Origin: JBBDMX01 sp040878035
GTDB lineage: Bacteria; Planctomycetota; Phycisphaerae; Phycisphaerales; Phycisphaeraceae
Direction: 5' to 3'
Assembly (NCBI GenBank): GCA_040878035.1
Contig: JBBDMX010000101.1
Span: forward strand, 124,001-188,000
Length of the DNA stretch: 64,000 nt
A program made the position numbers and the translations under genes. This document shows, one piece after another, positions 34,613 to 43,344 of the stretch (positions are counted from its first letter, which is position 1; every line of letters starts with the position of its first letter). The notes beneath the pieces were generated by a model that had not been told where the DNA came from, ran no database searches, and worked only from the letters and a program-made list of their open reading frames with translations.

Positions 34613-35302
34613 ATGAGTGACAGCCCCTCAACAGAGCAGGAAAGCCAGGCGCAGCCCGCGGCCGCGGCGGCGACCCTCGACTCGGCAAAGCTGGCGGCGA
34701 CGGTCGAAGCCGCGCTGATCAGCAGCGACAAGCCGCTGACTTCCGCCAGGCTGGCGGAGCTGGTGGCCGGCGCCGGCGCCAAGGCCGTCCATGCCGCCGT
34801 GGATTCGCTCAATCAGCATTACGAGCAGACCGGCCGGGCCTTCCGCATCGAGGAAGTCGCTGGGGGCTGGCAGATCATGACGCTGGCGGATCATGCGGAA
34901 GTACTGGCCAGCCTGCACAAGAGCCGGGCGCAGGCCAAGCTCAGTCCCGCAGGCATGGAAACGCTGGCGATCATCGCCTACAAACAGCCGGTTCTGCGTG
35001 CCGATATCGAGGCGATCCGCGGCGTCGCCAGCGGCGAGGTGGTGCGCAGCCTGATGGAGCGACGGCTGGTGAAGATCGTCGGCCGGGCCGAGGAAATCGG
35101 CCGGCCCATGCTCTACGGCACCACGCGCACGTTCCTGGAAGTCTTCGGCTTGGCGTCGCTCAAGGACCTGCCCAAGGCCGACGAATTCAAAGCCCCGGAG
35201 GCGAAGAAGCCCCTGGCCGCCAGTAGCGATGTCCAACAAAACGGCACGACCGACCAACCCCAGGAACAACGGAGCGACGAACATGACGCGCCTTCGGCTT
35301 GA
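34613..35302 (+). CDS. scpB: Chromosome segregation and condensation protein ScpB
   Basis: Winged-helix subunit of the SMC-ScpAB condensin. 229 residues from the ATG at 34613. After a Gln/Ala-rich start the tandem winged helices run from about 27 to 190: KLAATVEAALISSDKPLTSARLAELV, FRIEEVAGGWQIMT, LSPAGMETLAIIAYKQPVLRADIEAIRGV, and RPMLYGTTRTFLEVFGL, all diagnostic. The C-terminal tail is Lys/Gln/Asp-rich and disordered. scpA is not adjacent. The next gene begins within the last 20 bp of this one, so they are probably co-transcribed. Confidence 0.93.
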   Translation: MSDSPSTEQESQAQPAAAAATLDSAKLAATVEAALISSDKPLTSARLAELVAGAGAKAVHAAVDSLNQHYEQTGRAFRIEEVAGGWQIMTLADHAEVLASLHKSRAQAKLSPAGMETLAIIAYKQPVLRADIEAIRGVASGEVVRSLMERRLVKIVGRAEEIGRPMLYGTTRTFLEVFGLASLKDLPKADEFKAPEAKKPLAASSDVQQNGTTDQPQEQRSDEHDAPSA

Positions 35303-35762
35303 ACCCGCTCTGGCGGCACTCACCCTGATCGCGACGGCGCTCCTGTTGCCCGCCTGCTCGGCATGCCGACTTCAAGGCGTCACCGTCGAAGGCGCCGCCC
35401 CCGCCGTCCTGTTCGTGGACGCCGACGATCCGCGCCTCAAGGGCCCAGTCGTTGGCGAAACCGCCGTCACGGTGACGCTCGATCCCAAGGAAATGCATCC
35501 GCGGAACCTGGGGACGCGCCCCGCCGACGATCAAGGCCGCTTCAGCTTTCCCATCGATGCCGGCGGGGCCGGATTCCTCGAATATGAAATCCAAGTCGTC
35601 GCCCGCAAAGCCGGCTACCAGACCGCCGCCGCCTTCCTGCCCCTGCCCGGATCGGGTCAACGCCTGTTGATCATCATGGCTATAGGCCGTGACACCTACC
35701 AGGCCGAAACCGACATCCTCCAGGAAACCATCGACATCGGAAGACGCCTGGAGCGGCAGTAA
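35283..35762 (+). CDS. Small lipoprotein with a carboxypeptidase-regulatory-like beta domain, unknown function
   Basis: 159 residues. The ATG at 35283 lies within the end of scpB and opens a signal peptide (MTRLRLEPALAALTLIATALLLPAC) with a lipobox at LLPAC. The mature part, LQGVTVEGAAPAVLFVDADDPR and DDQGRFSFPIDAGGAGFLEYEIQVVARKAGYQTA, has the pattern of a small Ig-like or CarboxypepD-regulatory beta-sandwich, common in planctomycete envelope proteins. Role unknown. Transcribed with scpB, though a functional link is not implied. Confidence 0.72.
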   Translation: MTRLRLEPALAALTLIATALLLPACSACRLQGVTVEGAAPAVLFVDADDPRLKGPVVGETAVTVTLDPKEMHPRNLGTRPADDQGRFSFPIDAGGAGFLEYEIQVVARKAGYQTAAAFLPLPGSGQRLLIIMAIGRDTYQAETDILQETIDIGRRLERQ

Positions 35763-35835
35763 CGTGGCATACGCGGTCGCAATGCCAGGGTGCGCGGGCA
35801 CAACGATCTGAGTAGGCATTAATATCGGCCGGGCG

Positions 35836-36081
35836 TCAGGCTCGGGCGCGTCGCGCCGCGGGCCGGGGCGCCTGTGCCGCCGGCGCCGTGGGCGCCGTCA
35901 CGCTCGCGGCCGGCGCTACTGCCGCGCCGCGGTACAAGGCCCCTGGCGAGCGACGCAACTCCGCCTCGGCCTGCTTCCAGTGCTCGGCGGCACGACCCTC
36001 CGGACGCCCCTGCGCCACATAAATCTCATAGGCCCGCTTGGCGATCGCTTCGTAACTCGGTCCGTTAGGCAGGTTGGCCAT
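35836..36081 (-). CDS. DUF2934 domain protein
   Basis: 81 residues. The first half, SYEAIAKRAYEIYVAQGRPEGRAAEHWKQAEAEL, is the DUF2934 motif, a short helical module of unknown function frequent in Planctomycetes and proteobacteria. The second half is an Ala/Pro-rich tail ending in Arg residues, possibly nucleic-acid binding. A ribosome-binding site (aaggag) precedes the ATG. The gene stands alone. Confidence 0.82.
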   Translation of the reverse strand: MANLPNGPSYEAIAKRAYEIYVAQGRPEGRAAEHWKQAEAELRRSPGALYRGAAVAPAASVTAPTAPAAQAPRPAARRARA

Positions 36082-36377
36082 GGCACTAACTCCTTTGCCG
36101 GTGGTTAGACTCCTCGGGAAACCCGAACACGATATTTTATGATTCCACCCAATTCAAGCCGGATCGCAACGGCACCAGCGACGTACCTTCCACCCCATAG
36201 CGAGATGATAGCAGCCCTGGGATCAGTATCCATGCGTGCAGGTCATCTCCCGCCAGTGCGAACGCGGAACGCGCCTGCTTTGGCAAGTTGGAATGGGGCG
36301 AGGACCTGGGGCAGCAAGCCGGCGCCGGATCTTGGCATAGCCCGGTTTCTATGCCGGGTTCCCTTTGGGCCGCGCTG
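36082..36377. other. Intergenic stretch, no gene recognised
   Basis: 296 bp between the DUF2934 gene and the end of the PagL-like gene, both on the minus strand. No conserved frame is evident. A weak hairpin, cccggtttctatgccggg, sits at about 36341-36358 and could act as a terminator. Confidence 0.5.
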
Positions 36378-37028
36378 CTAGAACCCGAACATCACGCCCA
36401 CGTAGCCGCCGATCGAGTCAAAGCCCGGGTTGCGGCGGATGCCTTCGATCGCCGCGTTGGACAGGTGCATGTAGCGAAACGCGGCGACCAGGTGGACATT
36501 GGACATCAGTTGGCAGGTCGCGCCGACGCCGGCGTGCAGGGTGAAGTTAAAATGCGTGCCGTCAAGGCGGCTGGCGCGCGGGCCGTCGGGCACGCTCACG
36601 TCGGCCTGGAAGATGCCGGCGCCGCCCTCGAAAAAGAGGCTGAAGCGCCGCTGCTGGAAAAAGTGCCAGCGGCCCAGGAGGTTGAAGCCGCCGCCGGCCG
36701 CGTCGCTGCCGGGCTGCTGATCGACGCCCAGCCCGACGAACTCGCCGCGGATCGCGATACCGTGCAGAGCGTAGTAGTTCACGCCCACCCCCCCGCCGTA
36801 GAACGTCGCGTCACGGTTGTTATCCAGATCAACCAGTACGGTGGCGAAAATATCCAGCGTCCACTTGCCTTGGGCAAAGGGGTCGGCATCAACGGCCATG
36901 CCGTTGACCGGCTGCCCCGGCTGATCGGCGTCATCGTCGATCACCGTCTGGGCCTGGGCCGTCGCCCCCACGCCGCCGGCAATCCCCCAAGCCAACACCG
37001 CTGCAAGAATCACCCACATGCGCTGCAT
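36378..37028 (-). CDS. Outer-membrane acyloxyacyl hydrolase-like protein (PagL family)
   Basis: 216 residues: a signal peptide (about 1-27, ending AQAQ), then an eight-stranded beta-barrel with alternating hydrophobic strands and a terminal aromatic (GYVGVMFGF). The motif RYMHLSNAAI (His188, Ser190, Asn191) and the following NPGFDSIGGYVGV match the catalytic end of PagL-type lipid A 3-O-deacylases. The predicted role is removal of an ester-linked acyl chain from LPS at the outer membrane, consistent with a lipid-A-bearing envelope. The catalytic Glu cannot be placed with confidence. Monocistronic. Confidence 0.8.
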   Translation of the reverse strand: MQRMWVILAAVLAWGIAGGVGATAQAQTVIDDDADQPGQPVNGMAVDADPFAQGKWTLDIFATVLVDLDNNRDATFYGGGVGVNYYALHGIAIRGEFVGLGVDQQPGSDAAGGGFNLLGRWHFFQQRRFSLFFEGGAGIFQADVSVPDGPRASRLDGTHFNFTLHAGVGATCQLMSNVHLVAAFRYMHLSNAAIEGIRRNPGFDSIGGYVGVMFGF

Positions 37029-37206
37029 AAAAGTTCTCCATGATTAGCCCACCTCACACCACGACGCTCTTAGCATCGGATGACGGCACCCGACGGCTGG
37101 ATCATACAGCAGGATCGGCGCGGCGTCATCAGGTCGATCAGTCGTGAGCCGGGCCGTCTCGGCCCCTTATGAAAAACGACGCCAGGGCCGAGACGGAGAC
37201 GGCACT

Positions 37207-37232
37207 CCCAGCCGCGGGAGCGGCTGGGCTTT
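37207..37232 (+). terminator. Hairpin upstream of the sulfatase gene
   Basis: cccagccgc / gcggctggg, a 9-bp stem with a GGGA loop, followed by cttt. A second GC-rich inverted pair (gggccgtctcggcccc) lies just upstream. The stem is good but the T-run is poor; it may be a terminator or a leader structure. Confidence 0.4.
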
Positions 37233-37300
37233 CGTCATGCCGTTGATCCTTTGCTTTGCACTTTTTACTTTTCACTTCTTGCTTGGTAGAAAGCTCGGTC

Positions 37301-38818
37301 ATGCCCCCCAACATTCTGCTTATCACCTCCGACCAGCAACACTACAGCACCCTGGGGTCGGTGAATCCGAAGATCAAGACGCCGGCACTGGATCGGCTGG
37401 CGGCCCAGGGCACGCGCTTTGACCGGGCCTACTGTCCCAACCCGCTTTCCTCGCCGTCGCGCTCGTCGATTATCACCGGCATGTACCCGTCACAGCACGG
37501 TTGCTGGACCATCGGTGTCAAGCTCCCCGAGGACGTGCCGACCGTCGGCCAGCATCTGCACAAGCTCGGCTACCAGTCGAGCCTGATCGGCAAGGCACAC
37601 TTTCAGCCGTTGGCGAGTCAACCGGGCAGCGAGTCGATCGAGTGCCAGCCGCTCCTGCGCGACCTGGACTTTTGGCGGCAGTTCCACGGGCCGTGGTACG
37701 GATTCGATCATGTCGAGACGGCCCGCATGCACACCTGCGAGTCGCACGCCGGCCAGCATTACGCGCTGTGGATGGAGGAGAAAGGGCTGACGAACTGGAG
37801 GGACTTTTTCGATCCCTGGCCGCCGGACCCCAGCGTTAAGAAGCGCCCGTCGCCCGGCGTGTGGGAGTTGCCGGATGAGTATCACTACAACCGCTGGATC
37901 CAGGAGCGGACGATCGCCAACATCGAAGCGTCGATCAAGCAGGGTCAGCCGTTCTTCTCCTGGGCGAGCTTTTTCGATCCGCACTATCCGCAAGTGACGC
38001 CCGATCCGTGGTACTCGATGTACGACCCGGCGGACATGGAGCCGGGCACGCTGGAGGAGGGCGAGATGGAGCGCATGCCCCCCGCCCATCGTCAGACGGT
38101 GAAGGAGAAGGCGGACTTCTCCGCGTGGGCCGAGAGCTTCGCCAACCACGGCTATCACAGCCACACCAAGTCGCGCGACCGCGATTGGCTGCGCCGGACG
38201 ATGGCGGCGTACTACGGCATGGTCAGCTTCATGGACGACTCGGTGGGCCACATCCTGACGGCACTGGACCGCCTGGGCGTGGCGGACAACACCATCGTCA
38301 TCTACAGCACCGACCATGGCGACTTCCTGGGACAACACGGGCTGCACATGAAGGGCGCCTTCCACTATGAAGACCTGATCCGCATCCCCATGCTGGTGCG
38401 TTGGCCCGGCCAGGTGCCGGCGGGGCGATCCAGCACGGCCATGCAATCGCTGATCGACCTGGCGCCGACGTTTCTGGCGGCGGCGGGCGGGACGGTGCCG
38501 GGCCAGATGCAGGGCGTCAACCAGATGCCGGTGTGGACCGGCCAGAGCGAGTCGGCACGCGACCACGTGATGGTGGAGAACCGCCACCAGCCGACCAAGG
38601 TGCACCTGCGGACGTATGTGAACGAGCGGTACAAGATTACGCTGTATCGCGGGCAGACCTATGGCGAGTTGTTTGACCTGGTCGAGGACCCTGATGAGCG
38701 GCGCAACCTGTGGGACGCCCCGGCGGCGGCGGCGATCAAGTGCGAGATGCTGCACCGCCAGGCGTTGGCGGAAATCGCGCGCGAGCCGACGCGGATGCCG
38801 CGGATCGCGGGGGCGTGA
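37301..38818 (+). CDS. Sulfatase, serine-type
   Basis: Arylsulfatase-family hydrolase of 505 residues. The ATG at 37301 (MPPNILLITSDQQHYSTLG) begins the fold directly, so no signal peptide is visible; an upstream frame passes through cactttttacttttcactt word repeats. Metal ligands: Asp11 and the later STDHGDFLGQHGL. The modification motif is LSSPSRSSIITG: Ser50 where most sulfatases have Cys, so formylglycine would require an anaerobic-type radical SAM maturase. The central HFQPL and WASFFDPHYPQVTP segments resemble choline-sulfatase-like and iduronate-sulfatase-like members. Substrate unknown; sulfated polysaccharides are typical for Planctomycetes. Confidence 0.9.
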   Translation: MPPNILLITSDQQHYSTLGSVNPKIKTPALDRLAAQGTRFDRAYCPNPLSSPSRSSIITGMYPSQHGCWTIGVKLPEDVPTVGQHLHKLGYQSSLIGKAHFQPLASQPGSESIECQPLLRDLDFWRQFHGPWYGFDHVETARMHTCESHAGQHYALWMEEKGLTNWRDFFDPWPPDPSVKKRPSPGVWELPDEYHYNRWIQERTIANIEASIKQGQPFFSWASFFDPHYPQVTPDPWYSMYDPADMEPGTLEEGEMERMPPAHRQTVKEKADFSAWAESFANHGYHSHTKSRDRDWLRRTMAAYYGMVSFMDDSVGHILTALDRLGVADNTIVIYSTDHGDFLGQHGLHMKGAFHYEDLIRIPMLVRWPGQVPAGRSSTAMQSLIDLAPTFLAAAGGTVPGQMQGVNQMPVWTGQSESARDHVMVENRHQPTKVHLRTYVNERYKITLYRGQTYGELFDLVEDPDERRNLWDAPAAAAIKCEMLHRQALAEIAREPTRMPRIAGA

Positions 38819-38872
38819 GTGCGGTGAAAACGCGGCCAGCCGCGGCGCTTCCTACCAGTCAGAAATCAGAAT

Positions 38873-39904
38873 TCAGAAACTCTCTGATCGCCGCACGCCT
38901 TCGCGCTGCCACACTTCCAGGATCAGCTCGTATCGCCGCAGTTCCATCCCCGTGTAGACACAATTTGACGTGCTGAAGACGTAGCCCGGCGCCTTCATGC
39001 CTTCGCGCAGCGCATAGCGCGCCGACTCGATGCACTGTTCATCCGTGCCGGTCTGCAACAGCCCGCAGTTGACGTTGCCGCAGAGGGCGACCTTGTCGCC
39101 GACGCGGCGGACGATGTCCGCCATGTCGATGCCGCCCTGCGGGTCCAGCGAGTGCAGGGCGTGCGGCCGGCACGCTTCGTCGTCCGGCACCAGGCGATCA
39201 AGGATGGGCAGAATATTGCCATCGGTGTGCTTGAGGACGTAGAAGCCCATGTCCTTGCAGGCGCGGGTGAGCTGATGCAGGTACGGCGTGACAAAGCGGT
39301 CGAACCATTGGGGCGGAAGGAACGAGCCGCTGTTGAAGCAATAGTCGGCACAGAGGGCAAAGCCGTCGGCGCCCACGCCGCTGCCAAAGTGATCCTTGAT
39401 GCGCTGGGCGCGTTGGATCATTTGGTCGAGCCTGCGTTTGGCTTCGTCCTCGACCTTGTCGGGTTCTTCAGCCATGCGGAGGCTCATTTCCTCCATGCCG
39501 TTGCCATCCGGAATAGAGAAGGTCGAGTCGCCGGGGAGGAGGATGCAGTAACGATCGCCGCTCAGTTGGCGGATGGCCTCGACCTGACGGATCGCCTCCT
39601 CGACCGAATCGGGGTTGGGCCGATAGTAGATCGCGTCGTGCCCATAGCGTTGGGCGGTGTCGATGTGGAGCTGGGCCATGTCCTGGCGCTGCAGCCGGCG
39701 TTCGGACTCGCTCATCTGCATCCACTGCCCGTAGGCGCGATGGCCGGGATGGACCTTGCCGAAGGCTTCCATGGTCAGGTAGAACACCAGCTCGAAATGC
39801 GGCACCCGGCCGGGCAGGGGCCGGCGCTCCAGGGCAGCGATGAAGCGCTGACGCGGCGTGAGCGTGGTGGTGTCCGTGGTGCCAAGCGTGGCGGTGTCAG
39901 GCAT
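38873..39904 (-). CDS. Uroporphyrinogen decarboxylase-family protein (methyltransferase-like)
   Basis: 343 residues from the ATG at 39904 (MPDTATLGTTDTTTLTPRQRF). The (beta/alpha)8 URO-D fold is suggested by TPRQRFIAALERRPLPGRVPHFE, GADGFALCADYCFNSGSFLPPQWF, FYVLKHTDGNILPILDRLV and VALCGNVNCGLLQTGTDEQ. The HTDGN and GNVN motifs are typical of the branch containing cobalamin- or methyl-transfer-related proteins rather than haem-biosynthetic HemE, whose N-terminal catalytic motif is absent. Isolated, convergent with the sulfatase gene. No corrinoid protein is nearby, so the substrate is unknown. Confidence 0.78.
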   Translation of the reverse strand: MPDTATLGTTDTTTLTPRQRFIAALERRPLPGRVPHFELVFYLTMEAFGKVHPGHRAYGQWMQMSESERRLQRQDMAQLHIDTAQRYGHDAIYYRPNPDSVEEAIRQVEAIRQLSGDRYCILLPGDSTFSIPDGNGMEEMSLRMAEEPDKVEDEAKRRLDQMIQRAQRIKDHFGSGVGADGFALCADYCFNSGSFLPPQWFDRFVTPYLHQLTRACKDMGFYVLKHTDGNILPILDRLVPDDEACRPHALHSLDPQGGIDMADIVRRVGDKVALCGNVNCGLLQTGTDEQCIESARYALREGMKAPGYVFSTSNCVYTGMELRRYELILEVWQREGVRRSESF

Positions 39905-40222
39905 GGTGGAATCTCCGCCGCCAAGGGTACCGCAACGCCGGTAGCGCGGCATGGGAAGCGTTGGCGAATTGTGGTAATGGTTCAACACGAGAGGATCCAA
40001 GGCTGGGCCACTTGGGCGGTGGCGACGCGATGTGCTGGCGCTTGCAGGCGGGGGCCTGTTGGCTCTGCATCAGAATGCGCGAGTGAAATCCCACGGCTGC
40101 TTCAAAGCAGAACTAGCTCCAAGCATTTACAGATAAGTAACTTAAGTGCACATAAACTCGGAAAGGCACCAAATCATCGCCTACATTCTTCTCAAGTCGT
40201 TGAGATGCATTCTCGATTGGAA
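39905..40222. other. Intergenic stretch between the URO-D gene and the suf promoter
   Basis: About 320 bp. No conserved reading frame. GC falls sharply after about 40100 (tttacagataagtaacttaa), as expected for a promoter region. Promoter elements of the suf operon begin at 40223. Confidence 0.55.
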
Positions 40223-40251
40223 TTGATATAGTCCCGTATTAGGGCTAATAT
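40223..40251 (+). promoter_or_regulatory. Housekeeping-type promoter with an embedded operator, upstream of the Rrf2-suf operon
   Basis: TTGATA (40223-40228) and TAATAT (40246-40251) with a 17-bp spacer form a good sigma-70-like promoter, rare in this GC-rich sequence. A perfect dyad ATTAG-GG-CTAAT (40238-40249) overlaps the -10 box, the right place for a repressor. Given the first gene, the likely binder is the Rrf2 protein itself. Confidence 0.65.
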
Positions 40252-40343
40252 GATCAGCCCAACCTGACGTGCTTTAGATGAGGGTTGGGAATTGTAGCCG
40301 CACCGTCTGCGCGGGGTGCGTTTTTAACCAGGTCAACGCAACC

Positions 40344-40946
40344 ATGAGCCTGCGATTCACACGAAAAGCCGACTACTCACTTGTCGCCCTGGCGGCCTTG
40401 GCGCAAGGCAAGACCGGTGCGAATCGGCCCCTCAGCGCGCAGGACATCGCCCAGCGCCAGGGTCTGCCTCGCAGCGTGCTGATGAACCTGCTCAAACGGC
40501 TGCACCAGGCGGGGATCATCGTCTCGCGGCGCGGCGCCGCGGGGGGATACTGGCTGGCGCGACCGGCAGACCAGATCACCATCGCCGACGTCATTGAAGC
40601 CATCGACGGCCCGATCAATATGGCGCCCTGCTGCGACGAGGAGCCTGACGCCCCCGGTAGCGACCCGCTCTGCGTCGCCTGCCGCATCCAGCGCCTCTGC
40701 CCCATCAGCGAGTCGATGCACCAGGTCAACACTGCCATCGTGGACCTGCTGCGCAGCGTGAGCATTGCCGACCTGCTGGCGGGCCGGCCGCTTTCTCTGG
40801 CGCAAGCCCGGCCATGCGAGTCCTCTCCGGAGGTGAGCTTGGCCGAGATCGCCGGCGCCACCGCCGCCCACTCCGCGGGCTTACGCCGCGCGGCTCCGAC
40901 CCGACCGCGCAACATCACCCTCCAGATAAGTGGAGCCGCACCATGA
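40344..40946 (+). CDS. Rrf2-family Fe-S transcription regulator of the suf operon (SufR/IscR-like)
   Basis: 200 residues from the ATG at 40344. Winged helix MSLRFTRKADYSLVALAALAQ, SAQDIAQRQGLPRSVLMNLLKRLHQAGIIVSRRG and GGYWLARP, all diagnostic of Rrf2. A cysteine cluster (Cys96, 97, 110, 113, 119; CCDEEPDAPGSDPLCVACRIQRLC) should bind an Fe-S cluster as sensor. The last 50 residues (from about 153) are repeat-derived: a family H element (QARPCESS..) followed by a family G1 copy (HSAGLRRAAPTRPRN). The stop overlaps the sufB ATG by 4 bp. Predicted role: repress suf when Fe-S supply is sufficient, probably through the dyad at 40238-40249. Confidence 0.88.
   Translation: MSLRFTRKADYSLVALAALAQGKTGANRPLSAQDIAQRQGLPRSVLMNLLKRLHQAGIIVSRRGAAGGYWLARPADQITIADVIEAIDGPINMAPCCDEEPDAPGSDPLCVACRIQRLCPISESMHQVNTAIVDLLRSVSIADLLAGRPLSLAQARPCESSPEVSLAEIAGATAAHSAGLRRAAPTRPRNITLQISGAAP
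40803..40900. repeat. Family H plus family G1 elements in the 3' end of the Rrf2 gene
   Basis: Family H at 40803-40850 (caagcccggccatgcgagtc .. gagcttggccgagatc) and family G1 at about 40873-40900 (cgggcttacgccgcgcggct). Both are in frame and replace or extend the protein's C-terminus. Confidence 0.82.
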
Positions 40947-42394
40947 CCGCAGTACAAACCGACATCGAAACCCTCGCCAAGCGCGAGTACAAATACGGTT
41001 TTGTCACCGACATCGAGACCGATACGGTCCCGCCCGGCCTGAGCCAAGACACCATCCGCGGCATCTCCCTGCGCAAGGGTGAGCCGCAGTGGCTGCTGGA
41101 CTGGCGTCTCAAGGCCTACCGCCACTGGCAGACCATGGAAGAACCCAAGTGGCAGTTCCTCCCCTACGGCTACGGCCCGATCGACTACCAGGCCATCAGC
41201 TACTACTCGGCGCCCCGCAAGAAAGCAGGGCCCGCCAGCCTCGATGAGATCGACCCCAAAATCCGCGAAACCTACAACAAGCTGGGCATCCCGCTCGACG
41301 AGCAGATGAAGCTCGCCGGCGTGGCGGTGGACGCTGTGTTCGACAGCGTCTCGGTAGCCACCACCTTCAAGGAAAAGCTCGCCGAACTGGGCATCATCTT
41401 CTGCCCCATCAGCGAAGCGGTGCGCGAGCATCCCGAGCTGGTGAAGAAGTACCTGGGCTCGGTGGTGCCTTATTCGGACAATTTTTTCGCCACGCTCAAC
41501 AGCGCGGTGTTCACCGACGGCTCGTTCGTCTACGTGCCCAAGGGCGTGCGCTGCCCGATGGAGCTTTCCACCTACTTCCGCATCAACGCCCAGAACACCG
41601 GGCAGTTCGAGCGCACGCTGATCATCGCCGACGAAGGCAGCTACGTGAGCTACCTGGAAGGCTGCACCGCGCCGATGCGCGATGAGAACCAGCTTCACGC
41701 CGCGGTGGTCGAGTTGATCGCCATGAAGGATGCGACGATCAAGTATTCGACGATCCAGAACTGGTACCCGGGCGACGAGCACGGCAAGGGCGGTATCTAT
41801 AACTTCGTGACCAAGCGCGGCGCCTGCCGCGGCGACAAGAGCCACATCAGTTGGACGCAGGTCGAAACCGGCTCGGCCATCACCTGGAAGTACCCCTCGG
41901 TGATCCTCCAGGGTGACCAGAGCGTCGGCGAGTTCTACTCGGTGGCGCTGACCAACAATTATCAGCAGGCCGACACCGGCACGAAGATGATCCACATCGG
42001 CAAGAACACCAGCAGCACGATCGTGAGCAAGGGCATCAGCGCCGGGCGCGGGCAGAACGTGTATCGCGGGCAGGTGAAGGTGCTCAAAGGCGCCGCCAAC
42101 AGCCGCAACTACACGCAGTGCGACTCGCTGCTCATCGGCGACAAGTGCGGGGCGCACACGTTCCCCTACATCGACGTGCAGAACACCAGTTCCGCCGTCG
42201 AACACGAGGCCTCGACGAGCAAGATCGCCGAGGACCAGTTGTTCTACTGCCAGCAGCGCGGCATGGACCCCGAGAACGCCGTATCGCTGATCATCAACGG
42301 CTTCTGCAAACAGGTGTTCAAGGAGCTGCCCATGGAGTTCGCCGTCGAAGCCAACAAACTGCTGGCGGTGAGCCTCGAAGGCTCAGTGGGATAA
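40943..42394 (+). CDS. sufB: Fe-S cluster scaffold subunit SufB
   Basis: 483 residues, translation coupled to the Rrf2 gene (ATGA). SufB forms the SufBC2D scaffold on which Fe-S clusters are built. Recognisable: YKYGFVTDIETDTVPPGL, SYVSYLEGCTAPMRDENQLHAAVVEL, NWYPGDEHGKGGIYNFVTKRG, SVALTNNYQQADTGTKMIHIGKNTSSTIVSKGISA and KCGAHTFPYIDVQNTSSAVEHEASTSKI, all nearly invariant. The conserved C-terminal Cys and Glu residues are present. After the stop come a half G2 repeat and aaatccgaaatcc words before sufC. Confidence 0.96.
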   Translation: MTAVQTDIETLAKREYKYGFVTDIETDTVPPGLSQDTIRGISLRKGEPQWLLDWRLKAYRHWQTMEEPKWQFLPYGYGPIDYQAISYYSAPRKKAGPASLDEIDPKIRETYNKLGIPLDEQMKLAGVAVDAVFDSVSVATTFKEKLAELGIIFCPISEAVREHPELVKKYLGSVVPYSDNFFATLNSAVFTDGSFVYVPKGVRCPMELSTYFRINAQNTGQFERTLIIADEGSYVSYLEGCTAPMRDENQLHAAVVELIAMKDATIKYSTIQNWYPGDEHGKGGIYNFVTKRGACRGDKSHISWTQVETGSAITWKYPSVILQGDQSVGEFYSVALTNNYQQADTGTKMIHIGKNTSSTIVSKGISAGRGQNVYRGQVKVLKGAANSRNYTQCDSLLIGDKCGAHTFPYIDVQNTSSAVEHEASTSKIAEDQLFYCQQRGMDPENAVSLIINGFCKQVFKELPMEFAVEANKLLAVSLEGSVG

Positions 42395-42487
42395 CCGCTT
42401 GCGGTTTAGCATCCGAAAGGGACGCGCGGCGAAGACGCCGCGGCTACAAGAAATCCGATATCCGAAATCCGAAATCCGAAATCAGGA
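42395..42487. repeat. Half G2 repeat and aaatccgaaatcc words between sufB and sufC
   Basis: ccgcttgcggtttagcatcc at about 42395-42414, then tatccgaaatccgaaatccg to 42483, ending shortly before the sufC ATG. Within the suf transcript. Confidence 0.7.
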
Positions 42488-42493
42488 ACGATC

Positions 42494-43258
<765 letters not shown>

Positions 43259-43270
43259 CCAGACCAGACA

Positions 43271-43325
43271 GAGCCGCGCGGCGTAAGCCCGCGGTGGATC
43301 GCCCGCGGGTTTACGCCGCGCCGCG
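43271..43325. repeat. Family G1 palindrome between sufC and sufD
   Basis: gagccgcgcggcgtaagccc, then gcggtggatcgcccgc, then gggtttacgccgcgccgcg: a near-perfect inverted repeat with a short loop, inside the suf transcript. Confidence 0.8.
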
Positions 43326-43344
43326 TCCCTCCTGACTCCTTGAG

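Noticed and set aside
38873..39904. URO-D family gene as haem-biosynthetic hemE
   Set aside because: The N-terminal hemE signature is absent and the HTDGN/GNVN pattern points to the methyltransferase-like branch.
40373..42205. 610-residue minus-strand frame opposite Rrf2-sufB
   Set aside because: No domain character; SufB and Rrf2 are clear on the other strand.
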